This document shows, piece after piece, positions 11,463 to 20,529 of a stretch of DNA of 64,000 nucleotides (position 1 is the stretch's first letter; every line of letters starts with the position of its first letter). Below the pieces are notes generated by a model. That model had not been told where the DNA came from and did not search any database. It was given only the letters and a program-made list of their open reading frames with translations. The stretch comes from Pseudopyrenochaeta lycopersici (taxonomy: Eukaryota; Ascomycota; Dothideomycetes; Pleosporales; Pseudopyrenochaetaceae). Both the position numbers and the translations under genes were made by a program. The stretch covers positions 1 to 64,000 of the forward strand of contig NHZP01000012.1 in NCBI GenBank assembly GCA_003313425.1, written 5' to 3'.

Positions 11463-11473
11463 GAGGTACGTTA

Positions 11474-11870
11474 AGAGTAATTATTATTTATAGGAATAGG
11501 TTTAAATTTAGGTAGGGATCAATTATTTAGATGCTCTGGGATAATAGTATTCTTAGTTAACTTTGGATAAAGAGTTGGCTGGATAAAATCCTCGTCGTTC
11601 CCTTTCTTTTTAGGGTTTCTGGATGGCATATCTTAATGTTATAGTGGTGCAAAATAGTGCATGGAGTTAGTGTTCCGAGAGGTGCGTTATGCCCCGCGCT
11701 CGGGCCTAGGACTCAACAAAAACGAGCTTCTTCGTACTTAGATATATAATTCCATTACAGTGCTCTACAAGCAGGTTTGCATCTAGAACAGCATTATTAT
11801 GTTCTATAATCAGAATTGTACATGTGGCGTTAGATTTAATGTGCTGACATTTGCATGCAGCTACAACACG
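11474..11870. other. Unique or unassigned sequence between P0 and P1
   Basis: Weakly RIP-affected. A minus-strand frame from an ATG at 11627-11629 gives a short Lys-rich peptide (MPSRNPKKKGNDEDF...) that runs into a TGA within about 36 codons. It could be the start of a broken gene but nothing supports it further. The minus open frame at 11706-11927 crosses into the P1 TIR and is not credible. Confidence 0.35.
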
Positions 11871-11872
11871 TA

Positions 11873-14495
11873 CTCGGCCCCAATAGCTGATTCTCAGTTT
11901 CTCTTCGAGAAAGGCCGTGCTCCGCACGGCCCTACTAGCTCAATGATCGCACACGCTCAGTGATCTAAAATACTGCCTACCAACCCACTGCCATTAAAAC
12001 ACGCCCAACTTACATGAAATAAAATGCCTAAAGTCACGAGGGAGGTCTCACAATACATTCGCGACACTAAGATCGTTAAAAAAGCCCTTGTGGAGCTGCG
12101 TACAGTTGCGCGGCCTAATGTTACTGCATACTGTTGAGATCGCAACATTAGCTATCTCTGCCAGCGCGTCGCGCGCGCTCTTCGCGGCCTCAATAACAAG
12201 TTAACTTGCCCTGCTGCCAATAAAAAACTATTAGATAAACAAGATATTACCCTTAAATAATTCTGTGACGTAATTAACAACGTTGGATTTAGTATTATAA
12301 AGGAGCTTGTCTGGCAGCATGCTGACGCGCTGTTAGCTGAAGTTTATAAAGGTGATAATAACCCGCCCCGCGTAGGCGTCAACTAAGTATCTCGCTAGCT
12401 TAATTCTTATACAAAATACTATAAGATAAAGGCAAAGCTAATTAGACTAGCTTAAAAGTTAGCGTAGTCTCTAGACAACCTTCAGGCGTAGTTCGAGAAG
12501 TTGCAGGCATACGAGTAACGCCTCGCTATCTCTAACGCAAACAAGTACAATATGGATAAAACAGAGATCCGCATAGGTATTGCAAAGGACTGTTACGTAT
12601 ATATAAGACGCGGGCGTTAAGTCCTTATACCTACTGCGACGAATCAAGAGCTTATTTCTATAATAGAGTGCTGCTCCGCAAATAGCTGAGTTATCGCACC
12701 TATGCTTATTATTAAGGCAAAGTTAATACTAGAGCAATAGGCGGTTGATCTACCTAATAATTACCTTATAAATATTACTAATAGTAGCTACGCTAACGAC
12801 TTTACAGCCATAGACTAGATGAAGCACTTTGATAAGATAACTGCGGAGAGCGCCTAGGGCGCGTGGAGACTCCTCCTTAGCCATAGATCTTATCTTACGT
12901 CTGAGTTTACAAAGTACGCGGAGAGTAATCGTATACAGCTTTTTACCCTCCCTCCGCACACTACTTATCTCCTCCAGCCACTTGACGTAGGCTGTTTTCA
13001 GCCTGTAAAGTAGTATCACGCTCAGACGCTTGACTAGGCCTCTTGTACAGGCGCAACTAAAATCAGACGCTTAGATTTCTTAGTAACTCTCTTACAAATT
13101 AGAGGGCAGGCGTTTACGCCGCGTATAGTAAAGGAAGGCTAGCGCAAAACAGGCCTCTTACCCTTCTGCCCTAAGTAGGTAATCAAGCCTCTGAGAGCCC
13201 AGGAGGCTACCTGCGCTGCTTAGGAGGTAATAGCAGCTGTTAACTACGTACAGGAGCCCTTAACTCCTACTTGGCAGTTGTCTGATAAGGAGGACGACGG
13301 CGTCTCTGCAGTACTTAGGGGCCTCTCTCTTCCTACGCACAGTCTACTACTCCGCCAGCTACTAGGCGCTATAAGTACGCCTTTATTTACAGAGCTCTCT
13401 TAGCCTTTTAAAACACCTTAGCCTTACTAATTACCTAGCAATATAGAGTAGAGTATACTAAAGATAATACGTACATTTAATTTATAAGAGAAAGCTGTTG
13501 CGTATACACTAAGAAAGTAGCTGCTGCAGAAGACGTAATTTTAACGCTTAAAGGCAGCTTAGTAATAGCCCGTAACGCAGTAAGGCTAGAGTAAGCTCTC
13601 TACTAAACAAAGGCTGTAGAGCACGCTTACGCTAAGCGTTATAGGCGTAATTAACGTATAGTTAATATTAGCAGAGGTCCTGTTTACGCTAGAGACTGCC
13701 GTAGGATAGCTGCGGAGAGGGTCGTTAACAAGGCCGCTAAACAAGAAGCCGCCGTCGCCGCGCGCCACTAAAAGGCGCTCGTTAAATAATTTAATACTTA
13801 GAAGAAAATACTATTAAACGTACGTAATTAGGGCAAAAAGTTAATTAGGCGTTACTGTAAGGGCCTACTTATTACGCGCAGCAGGTTATATATAACTATA
13901 TTTAACGGCCTAGTTATTAAAACTTTAGCAGATAAACTAACGCGTTAGGAGTACAGAGTTAATAACCTAGCGCTAGCCGCGCGATTATAGAATTTATATA
14001 AGAACTCTATATAAACATTAGAGGAGAGAGGTAAGTTTATAGTAAGGCGTTCTATTATAGAGAGCTTAATTTCAGTACTTAAAGTTGCATACGTTAACTG
14101 TAGCAGTATAGATCCTTATACGCGGCACCTGCAAAGGAAAGGAGACGCACCTACGCTGCTATCCTTCCCTAAAGGAAAATAAGTAATAATACAAGTACAG
14201 GATAGTTAATTTCATGTCCCTGAGACGCAGCTCGAAAATAGCCCTATTAGCAGCGACGACGAGGGCTACTCATCTCCTATTATTGACTTTTATGACTGTA
14301 TCTCGCCAGAACAGCTAGAATGGGGCTGTGAGTGATAAATCAAGTGTTTTACGATGTAATTACCATACAAATTACTATACAAAAGGCATTTTACGACATT
14401 TGGATCATTGAGCGTGTGCGATCATTGAGCTAGAAAGGCCGTGCTCCGCACGGCCTTTCTCGAAGAGAAACTGAGAATCAGCCATTGGGGCCGAG
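11873..14495 (+). mobile_element. P1: pogo/Fot-type DNA transposon with long TIRs
   Basis: Terminal inverted repeats of about 90-100 bp start CTCGGCCCCAAT and contain GATTCTCAGTTTCTCTTCG, an internal hairpin GGCCGTGCTCCGCACGGCC and GATCGCACACGCTCA. Left TIR is from 11873, right TIR ends at 14495. The element is flanked by TA at 11871-11872 and 14496-14497, the target duplication expected of Tc1/mariner-pogo elements. It encloses one transposase frame. Confidence 0.87.
12024..14335 (+). pseudogene. P1 transposase (pogo DDE_1 type), RIP-inactivated
   Basis: From ATG at 12024 the frame runs through about 25 stops to TGA at 14333-14335. Visible blocks are an N-terminal basic region (SYLCQRVARALRGLNN), the first catalytic block KYNMDKTEIRIGI with its Asp kept, RRGR-x-VLIPTATN-x-ELISIIE, the region LLLSHRSYLTSEFTKYAE where the second Asp motif (LLLDGHGSH in relatives) has lost Asp, and LFTLPPHTTYLLQPLDVGCFQP with the third Asp kept. 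A C-terminal extension rich in Ala/Lys/Arg ends with SPEQLEWGCE. The usual length for the family is about 500-750 aa, which fits the 770-codon span. Confidence 0.83.
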
Positions 14496-14497
14496 TA

Positions 14498-15561
14498 AAC
14501 CATGCAGTTAAGCTGAGAACGCTGGCTGCGTGGCTGAGGAACACCATCATCCACGCACGTAGAGAACATTGCAAGAACCAACTATACGAAGCCAAGGATG
14601 GCTAGCGAGTTCCACGGACTCATTGACAGTGATTCTTGTTATCCCTGCCCTGCACTCGATGAACTTTATCTTCAGGTCCGCACCAGTAAGGCAATGTGTA
14701 AGTTGGATCACAGCAAGCAAACATATGCAGTTTCCAGCTCAACAGGCCGTAACCCCACCATCCGTGGAAATCATCACATGCAACTAGCCCTCAAGACTCT
14801 AGATCATGAGAGAATTGAAATGCATCACCCTGTATTCGTAGCCATACCCCCGATGATCAATCCTGGGCACATATTAGGACTTCGTCCCCTTGCTGCTCCG
14901 CATCAGTGAATTGTGTTAAGTGGGGAAATCAACCGAGCAGGAATCCTGCTTACATTGGCTGCAATGCTACCCCCTGCAATGGACTAACGCCGACTCCGAT
15001 AAACTCAAGCTGCCCACCCGCGCGTTTTATTACCTATTCCTGACACCCGACGCAAGCGTTTGTTGGCCGATCCAGATCAAACCATGGAAGATGCTGAAGT
15101 GATGCTGATCGTCACGCCCGATTCTAAAGTATTCCGTCTGCACTATCTCGCTTAACATCAGCATGTTGAATTAACTATCTCCTGTTGGGATTGTGGTGGA
15201 ATCTTAACGCTTCACCTCTTCACAGATGTGGAGAATTGCACTGGCCTTATTGGTAGTTCGCGACCACAATCCCAACAGAAGAACGGGGCGGCTTGGGAGA
15301 AAGGCCATCACTTGTTATTTTACCAACATGATTTACAACGACTGTGTGAATCTCTGCCTTACTAGAGCTAACAACTAATAGACTGTCGCATGAGTGCCAC
15401 TCTGACGCTGTAGAGTCTACTCGCACGTTCATGAGCGAATTTTATAGGAAATGTGACTGAACATATAAATTTAAGTGTTAATGGCATGTGGGTCCTGTTC
15501 CAAAATGGTAATTGCATTGCTTTAGTAAGTATATGCTGATGGGGCCATGCATGTTAAAAAC
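14498..15561. other. Left part of gene island, mostly non-coding
   Basis: Ordinary base composition, no RIP-type stop clusters. The only ATG-started frame above 100 codons is 14598-14909, listed separately. Overlapping frames at 14569-14787, 14920-15102 and 15247-15432 have no recognisable motifs. A 14-bp inverted pair, CCACAATCCCAACAG against CTGTTGGGATTGTGG, occurs near 15182-15196 and 15263-15280. Confidence 0.4.
14598..14909 (+). CDS. Hypothetical 103-aa ORF, uncertain
   Basis: ATG to TGA without interruption, 103 codons, starting MASEFHGLIDSDSCYPC and ending LGLRPLAAPHQ. Not recognised. It has no signal peptide, no membrane segment, four Cys and many His. It starts about 100 bp right of the P1 insertion, so any upstream exon would have been separated by P1. 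Codon use is not clearly biased, and an overlapping frame of 72 codons exists. It may be a remnant or chance frame. Confidence 0.2.
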   Translation: MASEFHGLIDSDSCYPCPALDELYLQVRTSKAMCKLDHSKQTYAVSSSTGRNPTIRGNHHMQLALKTLDHERIEMHHPVFVAIPPMINPGHILGLRPLAAPHQ

Positions 15562-15566
15562 GAATA

Positions 15567-15672
15567 CCGTATAAACTGGTTTAGACCCCCCCCCTCATAA
15601 ATTACGCTGACTACGATTTTCTCCCTATACCCCCCCCGGGGGGAGGGGGTGCGGCTAAACCAGTTTATACGG
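15567..15672. mobile_element. Small MITE-like inverted-repeat element with TA target duplication
   Basis: Two arms, CCGTATAAACTGGTTTAG and its exact reverse complement CTAAACCAGTTTATACGG, flank an about 70-bp core containing a C9 tract and a CCCCCCCCCGGGGGGAGGGGG block. TA lies outside both arms (15565-15566 and 15673-15674). It sits about 250 bp upstream of the DUF6623-like gene. Total length is 106 bp; no coding capacity. Confidence 0.7.
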
Positions 15673-15921
15673 TATTCTCTATAGGCGAGGGCGGTGACGC
15701 GTAGACGCCTCTGTCTGGTTGTGATTTTCTGTTGATTTCACATGAAGAATTTCAGCCTAGATTCAATTTCTACTGCCATACTTAATATTTAAAGATATGC
15801 ATCCAATGCTCGTTAACTCTAAAGTTTGAACATACTCTAGAACGCCAGCTATATCTCGAAAAGTCATCGTTTTTCCTCGTGCTCGCTACATTATTCGTAC
15901 AGCAAGCCATTCATCACCACC

Positions 15922-16356
15922 ATGTCCCTCAAACACGCCAGCTGGACCCATGGCCTTAGTGTCGAATTGGAAAACAGCTCTTGGACTGCCTTCCGCCAAG
16001 GCTTCTACTCCACCGTGCGTCCCTCGAGTGAATCTACTTTCGGCTGGGTGCATTTTGCAATCCCAACTCCGGTCATCGTCGAGGGGGATCGCCTGCACGC
16101 GGTCAAAGCCTGGATTCGGTATGCCACAGGCAGCGGCGCCAAGATTACGAGATTCCACGTCTACGACGGCGAGAAGAAGATCGCCAACTTTGACGGACTT
16201 AATTTGAGTGGCAGTCTGAGGAATGAGAGTAGGGATGTGCCAGGTAGGCCTTCGGTGCTGTGGGGAACGGGCATTAGTTTAGGAGTTCAGTTTAGTGGCA
16301 ATGGCCCAAACGACTACATTCAGTTCATTTCCGCTGGCATTGACTTTGATAACTGA
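15922..16356 (+). CDS. Small DUF6623-like protein, 144 aa
   Basis: Intact ATG-TGA frame, 144 aa, starting MSLKHASWTHGLSVELEN. Visible blocks are WTHGLSVELE, then WVHFAIPTPVIVEG, then ITRFHVYDGEKKI with FDGLNLSG, and near the end VLWGTGISLGVQFSG with FISAGIDFDN. This matches what I recall of DUF6623 proteins (small, about 150 aa, HG-x-S-x2-VE start, IPTPVIV centre, VYDG and ISAGADF-type ending); their function is unknown. The beta-strand-rich pattern without signal peptide suggests a cytosolic beta-sandwich (inference). The start ATG has a good context (CACCATGTC). Codons are unaffected by RIP. Relatives are scattered in bacteria and fungi as far as I recall, so horizontal transfer is possible. 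Confidence 0.7.
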   Translation: MSLKHASWTHGLSVELENSSWTAFRQGFYSTVRPSSESTFGWVHFAIPTPVIVEGDRLHAVKAWIRYATGSGAKITRFHVYDGEKKIANFDGLNLSGSLRNESRDVPGRPSVLWGTGISLGVQFSGNGPNDYIQFISAGIDFDN

Positions 16357-17463
16357 GAGGCAGACGAAGTGCTTAAGTCGGCCGCAAAAGGATAGTTGTG
16401 TGAGATAATGCAATGGCAATTTGGAATGGGCTTGATATTAACTTCCCACTGCCATCGTCTATGTGCTTAAACATTCGCGGACGTGAACTCTGTGTCTCGG
16501 CGATTCGCCGACGATGGCCCTGCCCCTAAGGACAGAACTAGCTCATCAGCATATGCAAAATTGGTTAGTTGGATGGTGCCGAGCAGTGCTGCATTCAATA
16601 TTGATTTTGTTTTTCAACACGAAAATTTGGATATCTATACGCTTCCAAAACGTCAAGAATGGGCTAAAAACAGAGTATTGATTTTTTCAATATCATAATT
16701 TTGGGTGTATTGCGTATTCAATGCAGCACTACCTCCAACAAATCTCGCATCCATTTTTTATCCTGACCTGTGAAAGTACGCGTACGACAGAGATGGGCTC
16801 CGAGCTGATATGAGCAGCAGATTGTCTCAGCTTATGTCCCCGTATTTGCTTACTGTCAACAGCCCAACAGTAATCTCGAACTCTATATTTTCTTTCAACC
16901 TTACCCTGCTAGGGCCATGACGTGGAAGGATCAAGATTATGAGCTAATAATATTTCCTTTTGACGAACAGTTCTTCATTCACATGCAAAAGCTTGATTTA
17001 ATCATTTCCACGGAAAGTGCCCATTCGCTACGTCGGCAGCCAGAATCAAGAGTGGCTCTCGCATTGCAGACACAGGAGTAATCCCATTCCGCTCTGAACA
17101 ACCCAACTTCGCCCCATGTGATACGCAAGCCCGGCTGCAACCTCACCGGTAGTCGCATCCCATCACACCCCTTAGGGGTGATGCCACGTTCGGATTTCTT
17201 ACATACTTTGCAAGGCAGCTGAACAATCTATGAGACCTACTTTTGAAACATCGGACTGACAGAATTGCCTGATTGTCACATGCCGCCACAATCAGGCTGC
17301 AGTAGAATTCTGTGAGCGGATGGATATATAACTCGAGACTCAATTCTCCCATGATGTGTTCGGGCTGTAGTTTATTTCCCCTCCAGGTCAACCGATGTAA
17401 GAGATCATACTATTTGCAATAGCAGGAATCAAGCTCATTCAAACATTAGTTCCCAATTCGTTT
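16357..17463. other. Intergenic between the two island genes
   Basis: About 1.1 kb. The frames at 16483-16698 (+, GTG start) and 17143-17391 (-) have no family features. The region must hold the promoter, and probably a 5' exon, of the metallopeptidase gene. A fungal-type branch site (CTGAC near 17482) followed by a pyrimidine-rich tract (17490-17546) points to an intron ending close to 17550. Confidence 0.45.
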
Positions 17464-19572
17464 GTGTTATCCTTGCCACTTCTGACAACCTTCCATTTAC
17501 TTTCATTCATCATACCTGTTCCACATCTTCCACCTTTCATCCTGGTTGAGAACCCTGGCATATTCGATTCCAATGCTGCTCAGCCAAGAACCGGCGAAGG
17601 TGCTGCCGCAATTATCCCACCAATCTTCCGCTGGATCAGGGACGGGAGCTGGCTCCTCAACTACACGCCCAGAGGCACCACAGCCCGTTACGATGGTACC
17701 CTAAGGGTTGAGAACCACCAAGCTGGGGAACCCGTCTCTGGGCGAACCGCCAGCGGCGATCTTTATCTGCGCCGCACCATCTTGATCCAGCTCCCGAACG
17801 GCTCGACCATCCCCATCAACGTTCCTGCCCCTAGTCCTACCAACGGGATTCCTATCCTAGCTCGAGATAAGTACAGGTATTACATTCGGGTCACCAAGAT
17901 AGATGAGAATTTCTCGGTCGGGAGCACTTTCAATCTCGAGCTTGAATTCTACCGTTTTAACCAAGCCCCGCCTCACTTCACAAATATACCTTCTGACACC
18001 TACACCGTCACCATGACCTGGAAGGCGGCGCCCGCGGAATACCCGTCTCCGAGGGACTATGCCGAAGGTGACGTCAAGTCCAAGGTGACAGGCGAGGTGG
18101 TTGGCGTTCTCAAGATGGGCTGGTTGTCCCAATACTACCGCAAGATCACTGTCGAAATTGATACGGTCAACGGTGCGGTGGTGCCGCTGCAAAACAGCGG
18201 CTCCCCGACCTCGCAGAACTGGAAGACGGTGTTCGATAGGATCGGGTTCCAGCACACCCAGATCACGAGCCAGACCAACGTTCCCGACACGCCCCAGGAC
18301 CCTTGGGACGTGGCCGAGCTCCACGCGACTATGATAGCCAGCCGCCAGACGAGCGTCACCAACCTTGACGCCGAGTGGCGTTACCATCTTCTGGCTATCC
18401 GCAACTTCCAGAATGCCGGCCTGTTCGGTATCATGTATGACACCAAGGTCGCCGGGCCAGGGGCGGACCCCAATAACACGCCGCGCGAGGGCCTCGCCAT
18501 CGGAAGCGAGCTAAGGCTGCAGAACATCCCGGAGTGGGGCGTCAACTCGGGCAGGAAGTTTGGCCAGGCCACATCGCCCTACTTCCGCACGGCTCTTCAT
18601 GAGCTCGGCCACGCCTTCGGCCTTTCCCACACCGAGGCCGACCACTCGTTCCTGGCGCGCACAGTCAAGATCCTCGGCGACTCCACGGCCGCCGTGCCCT
18701 TTGACAACCAAATCACCTGGAACTACAGCAGTGAGGACCTCAAGCGCCTGCGCCACTTCCCCGACGCGTACGTGCGCCCCGGCAGCGTCGACTTTTCTAT
18801 GCAGAACGACGAGAGACCTAAGTTGCCTGATGACTCGGCCGTCGACGTCCCCGGGCTTGAGTTGACGTTGACGCCGCTCCATGTCGACGTGCCCCTGGGA
18901 GCCCCGGTCCGCGTCAGCCTGACCATAACCAACAACGGGGACTTGGAGATCCTGGTGCCCAAGAACTTCGGGCTATCGTCTAGCTTCACCTCGGGCACTG
19001 TCACCGACTCGGCTGGTACGGTCCGGGCATTCCGGCCGCTCGTGGTCTACGACTACATCGAGGAGCTGGCGCCGCTCGCCAAAGGAAAGAGCACGAGCAC
19101 CTCGCTGACTCTGCTCGGCGGGCCCGACGGTCCCTTGTTCCAGTCGTCTGGGCTCAACACCGTGACCGCCAACGTGTCCTGGAACGTGGCTAGTGGCCAT
19201 GATGGCGACCAGCCTGCGATAGTGAGCCTGCCCGGCAGCACCACCGTGCTGGTCACGCCCCCGGTCGACGCCGGCCATGCCCGAGCCGCCCACGCCATTC
19301 TGACCACGCCCTCCACCCATACCTTGCTGGTCCTTGGCGGCCACCACCTGGAGGGCGCCATCAAGGCATACCAGGTCGCTCTCGGAAACGAGACGCTGGG
19401 CCGCCACTTCGCCATCATCGAGGCCAGGCGCTTGGTTACCAAGTTCTTCGAGTACAAGCCCGACGCCCAGGCCGCCGAGAAGGTCCTCGCTGGGGTCAGA
19501 GGCGATGTAGTGGCGAGCGATACTGAAGCAGACAAGCTCGAGAGGCTGGGCGTCAAGTTCGCGGCAACATAG
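17464..19572 (+). CDS. Secreted-type or cytosolic zinc metallopeptidase (metzincin-like, HExxHxxGxxH)
   Basis: Open frame of 702 codons to TAG at 19570-19572. The zinc site HELGHAFGLSH is at residues 379-389 (18598-18630), with His379, Glu380, His383 and His389 in the HExxHxxGxxH spacing of matrixin-type metzincins. Residues about 35-250 form a beta-rich N-terminal domain (IIPPIFRWIRDGSWLLNY), about 250-410 the catalytic domain (AELHATMIASR helix before it). About 450-600 look like an Ig/beta-sandwich domain, and the C-terminal tail is helical. A Met-turn is not evident: SFLARTVKIL follows the third His without Met. The frame opens with GTG, and its first ATG is residue 184, so the true start is probably in an upstream exon. 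The hydrophobic first 30 codons look like an intron pyrimidine tract rather than a signal peptide; coding begins for certain by NPGIFDSNAAQP (about 17551). Codon use is GC3-rich and RIP-free. Confidence 0.85.
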   Translation: MLSLPLLTTFHLLSFIIPVPHLPPFILVENPGIFDSNAAQPRTGEGAAAIIPPIFRWIRDGSWLLNYTPRGTTARYDGTLRVENHQAGEPVSGRTASGDLYLRRTILIQLPNGSTIPINVPAPSPTNGIPILARDKYRYYIRVTKIDENFSVGSTFNLELEFYRFNQAPPHFTNIPSDTYTVTMTWKAAPAEYPSPRDYAEGDVKSKVTGEVVGVLKMGWLSQYYRKITVEIDTVNGAVVPLQNSGSPTSQNWKTVFDRIGFQHTQITSQTNVPDTPQDPWDVAELHATMIASRQTSVTNLDAEWRYHLLAIRNFQNAGLFGIMYDTKVAGPGADPNNTPREGLAIGSELRLQNIPEWGVNSGRKFGQATSPYFRTALHELGHAFGLSHTEADHSFLARTVKILGDSTAAVPFDNQITWNYSSEDLKRLRHFPDAYVRPGSVDFSMQNDERPKLPDDSAVDVPGLELTLTPLHVDVPLGAPVRVSLTITNNGDLEILVPKNFGLSSSFTSGTVTDSAGTVRAFRPLVVYDYIEELAPLAKGKSTSTSLTLLGGPDGPLFQSSGLNTVTANVSWNVASGHDGDQPAIVSLPGSTTVLVTPPVDAGHARAAHAILTTPSTHTLLVLGGHHLEGAIKAYQVALGNETLGRHFAIIEARRLVTKFFEYKPDAQAAEKVLAGVRGDVVASDTEADKLERLGVKFAAT

Positions 19573-20150
19573 GCACTTGATGGTGGTTTGTGGCTGTCAT
19601 TGTCTTAATTGCAACGATTCTGGGTTCTGGTCGACGGCACGGCTTTCATTGACCTTGATTTGTTCTTTGCGTACTCTGTACCTTACCACTCGTTATGCAG
19701 TCGCCCGTTTACAAATTGCCATAATTGATAGGACTTGCTGCCATGGTGTTGCGAACACCGTGACCCCACCCTTGGCCACATCATAAAAGGTGAAGGAATG
19801 AAATGCCGAGATCGCGGTGTTCTAGCATGCTATAAGTTAGTACATGCAAGTCTTCGGTTGTTCCTGGCTAGCCATGGGCCCTATTCTAGTCCTCGCAGTG
19901 GATCCATGTCACTACTTGTGGATCTACCCGAGATCTGGTCTGGGCGTGGCCAAGGGCTATACCCGAAACTTCTTAGCGCCACTACACGTAGTGACCCACC
20001 ACGTACTTGACTTCACTCCTCATTCATGCTTCAAGAATTTCAATGCCTCTCGCACAAGGTCTGGGTCGGTGCGGGCTGGCCGCCCTCCCTGCTAATGGTA
20101 GCAAGCGCCACCTGCTGATAGATACCGCCACATCGGTTATGTTAGAAGTT
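19573..20150. other. 3' flank of the metallopeptidase gene
   Basis: No supported gene. Frames at 19577-19786, 19735-20010 and 19844-20095 overlap each other and have no motifs. The AT content rises after the stop, and CATAATTGA and CATAAAAGG words may include a polyadenylation signal for the peptidase mRNA. Confidence 0.35.
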
Positions 20151-20282
20151 GTTTGAAATCGTAAGTGAGGGGGTAACTGACATAACCCTGCCTCAGTTCG
20201 ATGGACGAGAAAGATGACATGGCTGCAACCCGGTCTAGAGTTTCGTCAAGGTCTTCTAGAGTCACGCTTGAACCGTGTCTGC
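20151..20282 (-). pseudogene. Downstream fragment of host gene broken by hAT element
   Basis: On the minus strand, directly after the hAT TSD, the frame continues that of 30367-30550 in phase: RHGSSVTLEDLDETLDRVAAM, then SSFSSIELRQG. A stop is met near 20151 (QLLT then TAA). A GT (GTTATGT) after ELRQ and a CTAAC near the end suggest that the last codons may be an intron. The two fragments together resemble the N-terminal region I associate with fungal ATP-dependent DNA ligase-like proteins; this is a weak assignment from memory. Confidence 0.45.
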
Positions 20283-20529
20283 CTTCTGCACAGAGTTGCT
20301 ATCAATCAGTCCAATCAGTCCAGCTAGTCAAAACTGGACTGGACTGCTTAGCGATACCCTCAGACTGGACTGATTTGACTGCCAAGACTTCTGCACAGGC
20401 CAAATTGAGACTAATTAACTGCCAAGAGTGAACGTATATTTTTGGACTGATTAGACTAATTGACTTAACCGTAACCAAACTAGTTAATTTGCGCCTAGAT
20501 CTTAACAACCTCGTCCTTATCCTAAGCTC

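Larger units (their letters stand above)
3724..11471 (-). mobile_element. P0: Fot1/pogo-type DNA transposon, split by Gypsy element A
   Basis: The right (5') terminus is at 11471, before a TA. On the minus strand it starts ACGTACCTCACGGGCG and carries three 17-bp direct repeats. The transposase starts at 11363 and is interrupted at 11110/4149 by element A (TSD CGCAT). The reading frame rejoins as RGYA followed by QLAAVKDIANSLL. The left end is missing: the sequence stops at the LTR at 3723 within the DDE domain. Confidence 0.8.

Noticed and set aside
12750..13019. 89-codon minus frame and 13586-13768 minus frame
   Set aside because: Lie antisense within the P1 transposase, whose plus frame carries the DDE motifs.
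16483..16698. 71-codon plus frame between the island genes
   Set aside because: Starts with GTG, no conserved feature, no coding bias.
17143..17391. 82-codon minus frame before the peptidase
   Set aside because: No recognisable domain; overlaps the probable promoter or 5' exon region of the peptidase.
17857..19556. Several long minus and alternate-frame open frames (for example 17857-18387, 18973-19407, 19053-19556)
   Set aside because: Shadows in GC-rich codons of the metallopeptidase gene; no motifs.
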